Below the pieces are notes generated by a model, which searched no databases, was not told where the DNA came from, and worked only from the letters and a program-made list of their open reading frames with translations. Shown one piece after another: positions 23,107-34,845 of a DNA stretch of 64,000 bases. This DNA is from Tetrapyrgos nigripes (lineage: Eukaryota > Basidiomycota > Agaricomycetes > Agaricales > Campanellaceae). The translations under genes and the position numbers were made by a program. How positions within the stretch are numbered: the first letter of the stretch is position 1; every line of letters begins with the position of its first letter. Location of the stretch: assembly GCA_013368315.1 (NCBI GenBank), contig JAACJM010000061.1, positions 1 to 64,000 on the forward strand. The letters run 5' to 3'.

Positions 23107-24212
23107 ATGTCCACTCCTCCCGAAGACCTCCCAGTCTCCGAAGTGTCCGAGTACGTCATCGTTTGGCACTCTACTTACAAGCTTCCGGCTACTTATATCT
23201 TCCAGTATCTATCCAGGTATCGACCCTAAGCCACACTTTGACGGCCAGACCTATGCAGGGAAAGTGATCCTCGTTACCGGTGCATCTCGTGGAATTGGCT
23301 CCGAAGTTGCCTTGTTCTACGCTCGGGCTGGTGCCTCTCTTTCCCTTCTCGCGCGTTCAAAAGATGCCTTGCAAGAAGTCAAGGAATCCATCCTATCCCA
23401 AGCTCCTAAAGCGGAAATTATCACCTTTGTAGTCGATGTGTGCGATTCGCAGGCTATGAAAAACGCCATTGATGGAAGTGCCAGACATTTTGGTAGAATC
23501 CATATCGTAGTTGCCAATGCAGGAAGGGCTGAGATTTATACCAAACGTAAGTGCTCTCGGGCTCGCGAAAAGAAAAGTAGTTGACTGATTTGCTTTTACT
23601 CTAGCCTTCACTGAGTATGATCCCGCTAATTGGTGGAAAACTATTGAGGTGAACATACGTGGGGTCTACCATACTGCTCAGTGCGTTTCCTTCCTATCGA
23701 AACTTTTTTCCAAACGTCTTGACTCATTTCTGCCACTGACAGCTTCGGCCTCCCTTACCTTTCCATCACCTCGGGCTATTTCATCGCCATCACCTCCATC
23801 GGAGCTCAAACGCGCCTCCCCTTTGCCTCAGCGTACCCTCTCTCCAAACACGCACTCAATCGTTTTGTTGAGTTCGTCAGGGCTGAGCAACCTAATGTCA
23901 AAGCCTTTAGTGTCCACCCTGGTGGTATCATAACGGAAATGTCGAAAGATTACGAAGCGATAAGGCAGTACCTCGTTGATACGCTTCAACTTCCGGCTGC
24001 GACGTTGTTGAGGCTGACGAGCGGGAAGATGGATTGGTTGAATGGGAGGTGTGTCTCGGTCTTCCTCGTATTATAGCTTTTACTTGATGAGTGACATCGT
24101 TCCTTTCAGATATGTGTCAGCCAATTGGAACTTGGACGAAGTCGAGAAGGACTGGAAAGAAAAGATAATCGAACAGGATGCTTTGGTCAATCGTCTGCAT
24201 ATTCCAGTTTAG
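23107..24212 (+). CDS. Short-chain dehydrogenase/reductase
   Basis: Starts at 23107 (MSTPPEDLPVSEVS); the first intron (GTACGTC...TCCAG) leads into DIYPGIDPKPHFDGQTYAGK. The Rossmann motif TGASRGIG is at about 23278-23301, followed by VDVCDS and ANAGRAE. After two introns comes the catalytic YPLSK (YxxxK) in FASAYPLSKHALNRF, then VHPGGIITEMSK. The gene ends LVNRLHIPV at 24210-24212 after a last intron near 24052-24110. The length of about 290 residues fits classical SDRs that use NAD(P)H. It is divergent from the MFS exporter. The substrate cannot be read. Confidence 0.9.
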
Positions 24213-24529
24213 TAGGGCATTTCCAAGTAATTTACAATTCATGGACCGAGTCATTGCCAGCATGTGTGTAATCAGCCTAGTCAGAGCCAAGTAGCAATGG
24301 CATGAGACGAAAACGAAACCGCTCGGAGTCTTCGTACTTACTCATCCGAAGTCATTGGTTTATCACTGGCAGCGCTACAATAAAACGGCGACCCATCAAC
24401 TCTGTAGTACAGTGCAGACAAGGATAGATGTAAAAATAATCGCGGGGCTTGTCTTTAAATCAGTCCCGAGTAGAGAGCTCCAAAGGAGGATGAGTTCTTT
24501 ACATCCTCTTTCTACGTGTGGCTAGCCTA

Positions 24530-24697
24530 TCACGCAAAATTACCATCGGTTATAACCCTCGTAATAGTGGTAACCAGGTTGTGACGTAGTTATAATCATA
24601 TTATAAGGGTATTATGATGGTTATAATCTGGTTACTTCACACTATGGTGTGAAATAATCTTCATAATAGGATTATAACCAACGGTAATTTTGTGGGA
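24530..24697. mobile_element. Small foldback MITE
   Basis: Ends CACGCAAAATTACCATCGG and CCAACGGTAATTTTGTGGG form imperfect inverted repeats of about 26 bp that continue through TTATAAC words, so the 165-bp unit is close to one long palindrome. A target duplication is not clear. Upstream DNA (24213-24529) and downstream DNA (24700-24920) hold no recognised gene. Confidence 0.7.
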
Positions 24698-24919
24698 TTA
24701 GTATGTGCAAATTGTCCCGACTTCACCCTTTTTGCTAGATCGAACTTTTCGCCCGTCGATTTTTCGGCCTTTCCTTTCCGTTTTGTTTCAGGACACTTGC
24801 AGCGTCTACAACGCATCATAGTGTCCGATTTCTTTCCCTTCTCTTTGCACGGCTCTAGTCCTTTGCATTAAGTACAAAGAAGTCCAATAAAATAATGTGT
24901 ACATTAAAAGCTTGGACTG

Positions 24920-25435
24920 CGATGGCCTCGTATTCGCCACGCTACAGCGCTGGCCCACATCCACTTCATCAGTCCTGAGTAGAGAGCTCCAAAGTCCTAT
25001 AGATACGCTAGTTAAACAGACGAAATGCTTCCCCAAGAGATCATAAGCCAGAAGAAAACACGTACCTTTAGAACGCTGGCCGCGTACTTTGATGCATCGT
25101 CGATGTCGTGGTCGAGACTCGAGAGCAAGTTGTCACGCCTCGAAACCATTACCTGACACGGCGTGACGTCGATGGTGTTGAGAGCATGTTGAAAACAGGG
25201 GGCCAAACCACTGCTTTACACCATCATACCCAATCAATTTCCCCACAGACTCTGAGTTTGATCTTCAGCAAACATTGAGATGAAACATTTCGGCAGTGAG
25301 CCAAGGTGGCAACAAAGTGATGACAAATTCGTCCATCCTCGAATCAAGCATACACCGCCCGGATGGTAAACAGTAACGCGAAAGACTGCTATGAGTGCCT
25401 TTTCTTCTAGTCGTGTAACACAGTAACATATAGAC
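24920..25435. repeat. Dispersed repeat A, copy 2
   Basis: Matches 9453-10010 from GCCTCGTATTCGCCACGC to TTCTTCTAGTCGTGTAA with moderate divergence. Unlike copy 1 it leads directly into repeat B with no membrane-protein gene between. Confidence 0.75.
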
Positions 25436-25599
25436 ATCTTATTCTTAAATTATCCAAAGACAAAGATGGACTTGAAAGCCTGTACTTCTTTTTCCCTCAT
25501 GCTGTGTGGTTTTCTCTAGGTCTGGCCCTGATTTACGTTGCAGAACACCCGCGGAACGCACTTGGAAGACCAGCCGCTGCAAGTGCCCGCAAGTGATTT

Positions 25600-26803
25600 C
25601 GGGTATGAGAAATCTGCAGACACCCAGTGCAGACACCCTGCAGACACCCTGCAGACATCCCTATCACCACCACTAACTCATTCATTGTTAAAATCATTGT
25701 TTTTGTTAAGTTCTACTATGTAGTATGAATAATAGGAATGATGGCTGTTCGTGCATGTACATAAGCTTGGACATATGAATTACAAATTTTTTTCTGACTA
25801 GTTTTTTTGGAGAGTGACCTTTGTAAGGCTATACAGGAAAAGATGGAAGCAAAAGAAACAGCAAAGCAAGTAGAGAAGGAGAAGAATAGGCCTCCCAGAC
25901 CCAGACCAAAGCCATTTACCAAAGAGAAAGGCTTAAACAGGTCAACCATGGCTGTTCATGAAGCTGGGCTTCTAAAGGAAGAAATCACTACCAATCAAGC
26001 AGAAACCCGCCAGCCACAGCATTCAGCTGGGTCTAAGCACAGATGTCATGCAGAAAAGAGAAGTGAAGAGACAGAGGATGGAAAGTAGTATAAGAAAACA
26101 TGCAGGCAGAGAAAATAATCTCTTTACAGAAATTGGCTATTGCTAGTTAATCTTTGAATCAAATCCGTTAATGTCCAATTCTAGGCAGAAGTCTTGTATC
26201 TGACACTCCCATTTTGCTTTCTTAGGGTGTCTGCATGGGTGTCTGTAGGGTGTCTGCAGGGTGTCTGCAGGGTGTCTGCACATGCACAGCCACATGCAGA
26301 CACCCTGCAGACACCCTGCAGACACCCTTCCCATAAATTACAAATGAGTACAAATTATCTTGAAGCTATTACAATGTATTATCTTGTAGAAACATGCTAA
26401 GACATGACCCAAATACTAACAATTGTTTGATATTCAAAGATGAGTAGTGCAAATGCTGGCAGCAAGCATTTCAAGGCACTGTGAGACCTTTTGAGTGTCC
26501 TTGCTGTACAATTTCACACTGAGATACACTCATGAGAATGTAGAACTCTTCCCCTGATATCCTGAATAGAGAAAATCTGTAGGAATGTATCAGGAAAAAA
26601 TCTGTGGCTGTGCTTATACTCCTTTTTTGAAGATTTTTACACTTCGTGTACAGCAGATACACAACTTGGAAAGCATCTGGAAGCTTAAATATATATATGG
26701 CATGGTACATACAGTCTTATACAGTAATTTACAACATTATCCGAAGGGTGTCTGCAGCCCTGCAGGGTGTCTGCACGGGGTGTCTGCAGATTTACCTATA
26801 CCG
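25600..26803. mobile_element. TIR element with 8-bp TSD and GCAGACACCC subterminal arrays
   Basis: Exact 8-bp duplications AGTGATTT lie at 25592-25599 and 26804-26811. The ends read CGGGTATGAGAAATCTGCAG and, inverted, CGGTATAGGTAAATCTGCAG. Just inside each end are tandem GCAGACACCCT units, and the same units form a facing pair in the middle (26224-26330). The 8-bp duplication fits hAT or Zisupton/KDZ elements. No transposase was recognised. An open frame at 25807-26088 codes a Lys/Glu-rich basic peptide of unknown meaning. Confidence 0.82.
26224..26330. repeat. Long palindrome of GGGTGTCTGC / GCAGACACCC units
   Basis: Five GGGTGTCTGC-like units are followed, across a short CACATGCACAGCCACATG spacer, by three GCAGACACCC units. 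These are the terminal arrays of the host element facing each other, so the 1.2-kb element may be two smaller elements end to end or a rearranged dimer. Confidence 0.8.
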
Positions 26804-27594
26804 AGTGATTTGACTAAAACACTGATGTGTCATCGCATCGACAAAGGGATGGCAGCTTGAACTTTGTGGCCACGGGCAGTTCGTATCACTAATAGACGCT
26901 CAGCAAAGTATGAATGAGTGCACAACGGTCGGGGAGAAGCGTCAGGTACTTACACTGCAGCCCGAGGTACATATCTCAACATATCCTCTGCGTAGTATTG
27001 GCATAGTATCCCATCAGTATCAATAGTAAATCGATACGAAATCTACACTCAGGCTGCGCTAAAACTGTACGCCTACGTGCTACTAGCAGTAGCGTGCTGA
27101 TAACCAATGCAGTGTGCAACCATAGATGGGACTCCATCATCAACCAAAATGGCAACTCACGTCCACGTCCGTTGAGGTTGTTCCTCGAACCCGATAGAAC
27201 GAAAGTTCAAGTTGATCAAAGGCTAAAGGTCAAAAGAGGGCCTCAGAGCAGAGTCCATCGATTGCAAGCGTTCTGAAAAAAGTCTCCTGGACCATATCCA
27301 GGGATAGAGTGATAATCAGAGATGTCACCAATGACCACAGCCATAGATTGGAAGGTCCACCACGTCCGTCCAAGTTAATAAAACCAAAGTTCCATGATTC
27401 CATGGAGAGGATAAGAATACTATACTGTTACAACGGTCAAAGTGTCAACATTCCACGCTGACAATACAGCTTCACAACACGCATGAAAGAAGAATTCGTA
27501 TGATCACAAGAACACCAACCCAACATCCCCATCCCCATCCCCATCCCGTCTTCGTCTTCAGTCCGCTTTAAAATTCGCCCTGACCCCTTAGTTC

Positions 27595-28935
27595 CTAGCT
27601 CTTCGACCCCCAAGGGGAAAACACCGGAACCGGAGTCCTCTTATACCTCTGCCACTTGGGGTCGGTTCCAAACTTTTTGTCGCCTACTTTTTCAAGGGGG
27701 ACGCCGGAGACCTATATAAAATATAATGTGAGAGATAGAATCCAGAGTCGTGAATCAAATGAACATCGACAAAGGAGTACAAGGGAAGGAAGACTGGAGT
27801 AAAGAAAGCAAAGAGCAAGAACACAAAAACCGAGAAATACAAAAACGCAAAAACACCAAAACGCAAAAAAAAACTCACGTTCGTCAAAAGCAGATACGTG
27901 AACAACGGACTAGCACCCGCCAAAGCGACTGTTCCACTAGTAAAATGATGAGTCTGAGGGGCAGCGGTCGACAACCCAGATTCCGGTCCAGATGCCTACT
28001 TCACCGACGTAGCTAGATAAGACAACAATGGAAAAGAGGAAGGGAGGGAGAGACAAATATATCAATCAGCCTTCATGACGTCCAAAGTAGAGGCTTGTAA
28101 TACATACTTCGGATGTCTACTAACCCCCCAAAGCCCAGTCGAAATAAACTTCTCATCATGCTGTTTGAGCTCTTTAGGACGTCTCCAAATCGATTTCTGA
28201 TAATCCGCAATGTTTTCGAAGAGAAACGACGCAGCGAAAAGACCGAATGCGGCGTAATCGCGAGGACTGAGGGGAGGGTGGACACTTGCAGGTGCAATAT
28301 TGGATAGGTAGACGGGTAGGCCGACGAGGAATGTCCAGGTTGCTGTTGGTGTAGGAAGAGAAAGGGAAGGGGGGGGGGGGGTATGAGATGAGGTGTGGTA
28401 AGTAAGAAAGGAAATCATGACATAGACATAGATGGACGCACCTTGAATCATCCAAGAGGTAAACGTACGAGGTCGCTTCTTGATTTTGTCAAATCTCGAG
28501 TCTCCGCTGGCTTTGAGGGCACGCTAAGCAATAGAACACATCAGCGCCGTATCGAGTAGCCTACAGACGGTCTACATTACGCACCTGCCCCAAAAACGCT
28601 CCAAGGCGAGCAGCTCATACACCCAACACTGCAGTCAAAAGGAGCTGCCTGGGCGCAAAAAAGATAGAGGTGGTAAAGGTAAGAGTTTTCCAGCGGAGAA
28701 GCTCGCTCGAAGTGTTGGATAATACAGAGAGACGAAAGTCGTGGAGATATCCTACAGCACCGCAAAGGTCAAATACTTTTCGTTCTGTTGGGAACGAAGA
28801 TGATGGCGAATACTGGTGAAAAGTAGGTATGACTGAGTCAAGCTTTTCTGCAGGACTTATTCGGAGTGTGTTTACAGGTCTGTACACCGAAAGCCGTAGC
28901 TAGGGAGGAAGGAGCTTGGAGAGGATGGGCGGCAT
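27595..28935 (-). pseudogene. DUF1295 family pseudogene, copy 2
   Basis: Collinear with the intact gene at 35592-36948 over all six exons, with start at 28935 and stop at 27595-27597. Two clear breaks lie in exon 2: a one-base deletion in the Pro/Leu-rich segment before FAPRQLLL shifts the frame, and a Trp codon further on has become TGA. Later exons are in frame (KSIWRRPKELKQHDEKF, GTDPKWQ). A G run of about ten bases sits in the intron near 28371-28381. Its 5' flank also matches that of the intact gene, so genomic DNA, not a cDNA, was copied. Confidence 0.85.
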
Positions 28936-29096
28936 GGTTGAAGGAGAGGAACAAGAAGCAACGCACTACGGACAGATAAATAGGTGTACATTTGCCCGGG
29001 ACTCTCTATGAACATCGTCAGTTGTACCTGTATTCAGCATCGTACTCTTACATTCGCTGAGCGTATATCTATCGTTATAGATATATCGTAAGAGTT

Positions 29097-29668
29097 CTAC
29101 GCGTTCGGCGGCCGGAGCTGGATCTGAAGGAACTGTTCCTTGACGGCTAGCACTCTAGAAGCGGCTGTGTCCTGGTGGTTGCTGTAGAAAACGCCCACGC
29201 GAAAAACCCATGCCACGTGTCGGTGACAACTATTTTTTTTTGTCTTCTCCGTCACTTGCCACACTGTTCCTTCTTGTAATGCATACACGGCCTCTAGGAT
29301 CCCAAACTCCAGCCACCTATCTTCTCTCTGAAAAGAAATCACTACAAACATATCACCAGGGCAGATCGTTGGACAGCTGACAGTCCAACAAATCTTTGAT
29401 ACCTGTGTTGTCGGTAGTCTCCTAGACAGACATCATGACGATCTACTAAAGTAGATGTATGGTATGTTGTCGGCCCACCACATGTCAATGTTGGGGTACC
29501 TAAAAACATGTATACAATTGCAGTCATCCGCAACATACCTCCGGATTTAGCCCGAATTCGGTTTCTGCTTGTTCTGCATAGATGAAGCCGACCCATCTGC
29601 ACATCTTGACAATAATGCGTTTTACCCGGATCTCTTGCCACGACGTCTGTAACGTTCTGGAAGCGCAT
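29097..29668 (-). CDS. Unrecognised spliced coding fragment
   Basis: Minus-strand pieces keep protein-like character: DPGKTHYCQDVQMGRLHLC, then (after GTATGT...TTTTAG) YPNIDMWWADNIPYIYFSR, then CPGDMFVVISFQRED and VYALQEGTVWQVTEKTKK to a stop at 29097-29099. I do not recognise the family, and the second intron cannot be joined without doubt. It could be a small real gene or the end of a decayed one. 29670-30110 shows nothing else. Confidence 0.35.
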
Positions 29669-30110
29669 ATTCCTTGCGGCGGTTCAATTATCAGAACTAC
29701 CAGCTATCACCATGTCCCATCTTACGAGACTTTTTGTTGGGTCCAGCGGTACGCCGTATGTTCTTAGACTAGACATCTGCTAACGTCTGCCTTACATTAA
29801 ATTTTTCTTTTAATTACTAGAGCATGCAACTTTATCTCTCTCGGTGGTTCCTTCTCGGACCTGGATTCTGAATGCAAATGAATAGAAGTTTAGAACAAGG
29901 AAAGGACGCTGGACGGAAGTAAGTACTTTTGGGTTAGTGGAAATCTTCGTGCATAATCGGAACAAGTTGAAGTTCTAAAAAAGCTGCGAAGGTACACTTT
30001 GATGGCGGGCCAAAACCTCCGTCAATCGTATGTGAAGGACAAGTCTCAAGGGGTGGGTCGACAGTTGCCTGATGAATCATTTTGGTTTTCCGTCAGCGGT
30101 TTGCTTGGAC

Positions 30111-30117
30111 TATAAAA
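30111..30117 (+). promoter_or_regulatory. TATA box of the WSC-glyoxal oxidase gene
   Basis: TATAAAA lies 62 nt upstream of the ATG at 30173 and is followed by a TTCCAGCTCATTCGC-type leader. Confidence 0.55.
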
Positions 30118-30172
30118 GCTCGACGTGTCGTATTATTCCAGCTCATTCGCTCCTTCCTCCACTGGCACTGGG

Positions 30173-33100
30173 ATGGCTATCCTTACCTTCCACTCATTGG
30201 CTCTGCTTCTTTCTTTCGCTCCTGTGCGTGTTCTGTTCTCTTTAGGCTTCAAATCGTTGACCTCTATTTCATAGTTTTCACAAGCAAATACTCACGTTCA
30301 TTCTTCTCTTCGCCACCGTCGTCAGTCTGTTCCAACGCATCTTCCTGGAAACTGGACTTCTCTAGGATGCTTCACGTAGGCGTCCTTCCTCCCATACGCT
30401 TCTACACGATCTCAAGCTTTCTTCACAGGGATCTTATCAATGGTCGTACTCTGACCGGTCCTACATTCGCAAGCAGCACCAATATGACTGCGGAGAACTG
30501 CATAAACTTCTGTGACTCTAAAGAATTTGTCTTCGCTGGAACCGAATTTGGTCAAGAGTGCTGTGAGTATCTACGTCATAAGTCCCATATCCAACTGCCA
30601 AGTCCCACATATGTCTGCTATTCCAAATGATGAACTGATCAAATTTGATGATGTAGATTGCGGAAATGCCCTCCAGAACGGAGGTACTAACACAACTGCT
30701 TCACAATGTAATGTGGCTTGTACTGGAAACAGGAACGAGCTATGTGGAGCTGGGGGTCGTCTGAATATATTTTCGAGCGGCAAGACACCTCCTCCCCCTC
30801 CTCAAACTGTTGCACGAGTTGGCAATTGGGTTTCGCTGGGTTGTTTTACGTGTGTATTCTATCAGTGCCAGAGCTTCTAACGAGTACTCATTTCGTTATT
30901 ATCTCAGTGACGCTGTGAATGGCGCTGGTCGGACTCTCATGCACGACATGAACTTGGCGAGCAATACCATCGAGGCATGTACCACGGCTTGCTTTAACGC
31001 AGGATTTCAGTTTTCCGGAACCGAATTCGCTGACGAGTGCCGTAAGTGTTAGCTTGATATATCAGTCTTCACGACATGATGAATGTTAATACGACCATTT
31101 CCTTTACACAGATTGTGACACCAAAATCAATACGGGCGGCGTTCAAAGTACTCTCACTGATTGCAACATGGTTTGCTCTGGCAATAGTTCCGAATTCTGT
31201 GGTGGACCTAATCGTCTGAACCTTTACAATTACACTGGTACCGACCTCCCGCCCGTCTCAGCTGGTGGAGGTGGAGGTAATAATGGGGCTCCCGTTTTTC
31301 CGGTAACTTCTGGTCTTCCGGGAACCTGGGCTTATGCCGGATGTTTCGTGTGAGTATTTAAAACATATGGAATGCCATTGCTCAATTAACGGCTTCTTTT
31401 GCTTTAGTGACAATGCGAATGGCCGAATCATCGAAAATGGACTAGCAGGCAATTCTAAGCTCACTGTCGAATCATGTATCGCGGCGTGTGATAGTCAGAA
31501 TTTTTCGTTGGCCGGAATGGAGTTTGCTGTATGTTTTATTTTCCACCTGTGCTGGTCTTACGACTGATATTTTTTTTCGATAGGACGAATGCTGTTTGTT
31601 TTCGTTTTGCTCTGCTGATTAACTGAAAGACTGACAGGAGACACGCAGATTGTGGGGACCGATTGGTCAATGGTGCTACCAGTGCCTCGGCGACGGATTG
31701 CAACATGGCTTGCGCTGGCAACTCGACGTACGTCATTCAACGTTGTTGTGACACATCAGTCTGAATATTGTCTCAGTGAAGCTTGCGGCGGACCGGCTCG
31801 TGTTTCCGTCTATTCCACCACGAAAAATATCACCTCCTTACCTGTCCCTGTCGTTCAGAAGACCAATCTTCCCGGTAACTGGTCTTATGCAGGATGTTTC
31901 ACGTGAGGCTCGCTCTTGACTACGGTCAGCGTTAGGCTCACATTATCAACTTTTTCATTCATCCAGAGACGTCGCTGGTGGTGTCCGCGCTCTTCCATGG
32001 CAAATTATCTGGGAAGGAAACAATACGGCAGAAGCCTGCATGAATCAATGTGCTGCATTTGGTTACAACGCCTCTGGAGTAGAGTTTGGCCAAGAATGCT
32101 GTGAGTCAACGTGGGTCCTTTGATGAGGCAAAACTTACTTCTTTTCATTTAGACTGCGGAGATACCGAGGACCTCACCACGAATGGAGCAACTCTTCGAC
32201 CTGATAGCGAGTGTAACATCGAGTGCCCCGGTGACCCTATTCACATCTGCGGTGGAGGCCAGAGGTTGACCACGTACAAGTGGCAGGGCGCTCTGAACGT
32301 CTGGCATACTCCCCAAAATATTGGACGATATGAAGTACGTCTTGGCTTCTTCTCGTTGTCGTTCATTCCACTGACCACGTTCTGTTACAGTTCTTTGGTA
32401 GGTTTTTTGTTTGATGCATGTTCGATCAGTTTTATTCACGCACCTTCCTCTAGTACCTGGGTAGGTCTTCACGCTCCCTGACACGTGGAGAAGACTACTA
32501 ACACCTTTGTTCCTATTATAGGCTTGTTGCACCTTTACTTGCAACCCTCGGAGTCAACAACAAAGTTGCTTTCCTTGAAAAGCATGGAACAAGCGAGTAA
32601 GTTATTTCAATGGTAAACTCTGCATTCAGGGTCTGAAACTTTGTACCCTCAGGTTCAAGAACTCCACTGGAGCCTATGAATTGGACTTGAGCCTTGTTGG
32701 TGACTTCTCGAAGGAATGGCGAGAAATGCACACAAAGACAGATGTCTTCTGTTCGGGAAGCATCATTCTCCCCGATCGTGCTGGACGCCAGATCAATGTT
32801 GGAGGTAAGTTATCTCCGTGCCATCGTGCCATGGTCAAGTCCTGAGCTACTTCTAGGCTGGTCACTCGACTCAACATTCGGCGTACGGCTTTACACCCCC
32901 GACGGGTCTGCTGGTGTTAACGGCACTAACGATTGGGAAGAAGACGGCAACCTGCTGAAGTTACAGGTAAGACTGCCTAAGCATTGGTCATTTCCCGAAT
33001 ATTGACGCTGTCTTCAGCGCATGAGATGGTATCCTGCTGCTGCAATCCTTGCTAATGGCTCTGTTCTGGTCATCGGTGGTGAAATTGGTGCCAACGACAA

Positions 33101-34481
33101 TGCTCAGCCCAACCTGGAGATCTTGCCCAAACCTGATGGGGGCGACACAGTCATAGATCTTGACTGGCTGCAGCGTACAAACCCCAACAACTTGTATCCA
33201 TTCGTCACTGTACTTCCAAGTGGCAATGTCTTTATTGGTGTGTCTCTTATTTTGGATTTCGAAAGCTCCTCAGTTACTGACATGGAAAACTGTCAGCTTA
33301 TTATAACGAGGCTCGTATTCTGAACCCGGTCACTTTTGACACTATTACATCGTTGCCAAACATGCCCGGAAACGTCAACAACTGTAGGTTCCCAGTTTTG
33401 GCGCAGCTTGCATTTTCTGACCCTTTTTTTAGTCGACGCCGGTCGTACATATCCCTTAGAGGGTGCTATGATTTTATTCCCTCAACACGCCCCGTACACC
33501 GACCCTCTACGAGTGTTGATTTGTGGAGGATCTACCCCAGGGCCAGGTGCGCACGGTGCTTGCTGAGAAACGTATTGCACTCACTTTTTGAACCAGCATC
33601 CGTCAGCGATAACTGTGTGTCGATATCCCCTGAAGCTCCCAACGCTACTTGGACGGTTGAGCGAATGGTATGACTTCATCTCTCTCAACATGTCCACCGC
33701 TAACTCGGTGTTTTCTTCTAGCCTTCCCGACGAGTCATGGCTTGTATGGTCCCCTTACCGGATGGAACATTCATGATTATGAACGGCGCACAAGAAGGTG
33801 TTGCTGGCTTTGGTCTAGCTAACAACCCGAATCTGAATGCCTTGCTCTACGACCCTACGTTACCTGTGGGCCAAAGAATCTCCATCTTGAATAACACTAT
33901 CGTTCCTAGGATGTACCACTCCGAGGCTATCCTTCTCCCTGATGGAAGTGTCCTAGTTTCCGGATCAGATCCGAAAACTCCAGGGTTTGATGAGGAAACC
34001 AGAATAGAGCGTTACATCCCTCCTTATCTCAACAAAGGAATCCGTCAACCCACTTTCAACATCTCTAACCATGACTGGACATATGGACAACGGGTCACAA
34101 TCAGCAACGTCAAGGTGTTCAGCGGTAGTATCTCTGGTGTCCGGGTTTCTCTTGTTGGTGGTGAGTCCTATTTTTGCATCTACCAACTCAGTTGCTGAGA
34201 CGACTTTAACAGCGGTATCAAGTACGCACGGCAACTCGATGGGTGCACGCACTATCTTCCCTCAGTTCAGCTGTTCCGGATCGTCATGTACCGTCACTGC
34301 ACCTCCCAACGCCAATGTCTCTCCCCCTGGTTGGCACCAGCTTTTCATTCTTGACGCTTCCGGTACCCCTTCTCACTCGAGTTGGGTCCGTATCGGTGGG
34401 GATCCTTCGCAGTTGGGCAAATGGCCTAATCTGCCAGGTTTCACGCAACCGGGTGTTGGACCTGTCACTATTCCGCTTTAA
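30173..34481 (+). CDS. Copper-radical (glyoxal) oxidase, AA5_1 type, with four N-terminal WSC domains
   Basis: Starts at 30173 with signal peptide [17 protein letters not shown]. Four WSC domains follow, each with paired cysteines and a GNW..LGCF / GxxRLNxY pattern, at about 30335-30850, 30905-31345, 31407-31900 and 31965-32285, separated by short Gly/Pro/Thr linkers. The oxidase domain (about 32340-34481) starts [14 protein letters not shown]. It carries the expected copper-radical residues: Cys in VFCSGS (about 32750), Tyr in RTYPLEGAM (about 33449), the Tyr-His pair in RMYHSEA (about 33914-33919) and His in GWHQLF (about 34335). The stop follows GPVTIPL. Secreted or cell-surface enzyme oxidising aldehydes such as glyoxal and methylglyoxal to make hydrogen peroxide; the WSC domains probably bind wall glycans. 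Many introns of 50-60 nt, some with GTTTGT donors, keep one frame. No inactivating change seen. Confidence 0.93.
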
Positions 34482-34845
34482 TTGCCTATTGTCTATCCCA
34501 TCTCCTACCTTCTGAGCGTCTCTATTAACTTTATTATCGCTGTACTTGAGCTTGATAACTTAAATCTCTCTTTTACATCTCTCTTTACATGGGACTCTGT
34601 TGGACTTTTTCTCTCTTCATTCGCATAGCAATTCTCTTCATAGGTTTTCCGCGGCTGTACATAGACTCAACCTTAGGCAGACTGTTGTATTTACGTAGAG
34701 TAATTTCCTAATGCGAAACCATTCCCTTCTATTCTACGATACAGAAGACCCACCTCAAAGACACTTGGCTATGTGATAATATTACCAGAGACACAAGAGA
34801 AAAAATCAAACCGTCCACCATTATGTACTTAGTTTACACGATCAA
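34482..34845. other. 3' flank of the oxidase gene
   Basis: T-rich DNA after the oxidase stop, presumably 3' UTR and terminator; no gene or repeat recognised. Confidence 0.4.

Larger units (their letters stand above)
25441..27420. repeat. Repeat B, copy 2, with internal inversion and transposon insertion
   Basis: The first 40 bp (CCAAAGACAAAGATGGACTTG) match repeat B in direct orientation. From about 25480 to about 26900 the matching sequence is inverted (the reverse complement of 12600-12770). Direct orientation resumes near GTATGAATGAGTGCACAA. The inverted part is split by the TIR element at 25600-26803. Confidence 0.7.

Noticed and set aside
24530..24697. Foldback sequence as a structured RNA gene
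   Set aside because: Inverted ends and AT-rich palindromic interior fit a MITE better than a conserved RNA.
25807..26088. 93-codon basic frame in the TIR element as a transposase
   Set aside because: Lys/Glu-rich with no catalytic motif; too short to be an active transposase.
26224..26330. Regular short repeats resembling a CRISPR array
   Set aside because: Units face each other as a palindrome, there are no unique spacers, the genome is eukaryotic, and the units equal the element's terminal arrays.
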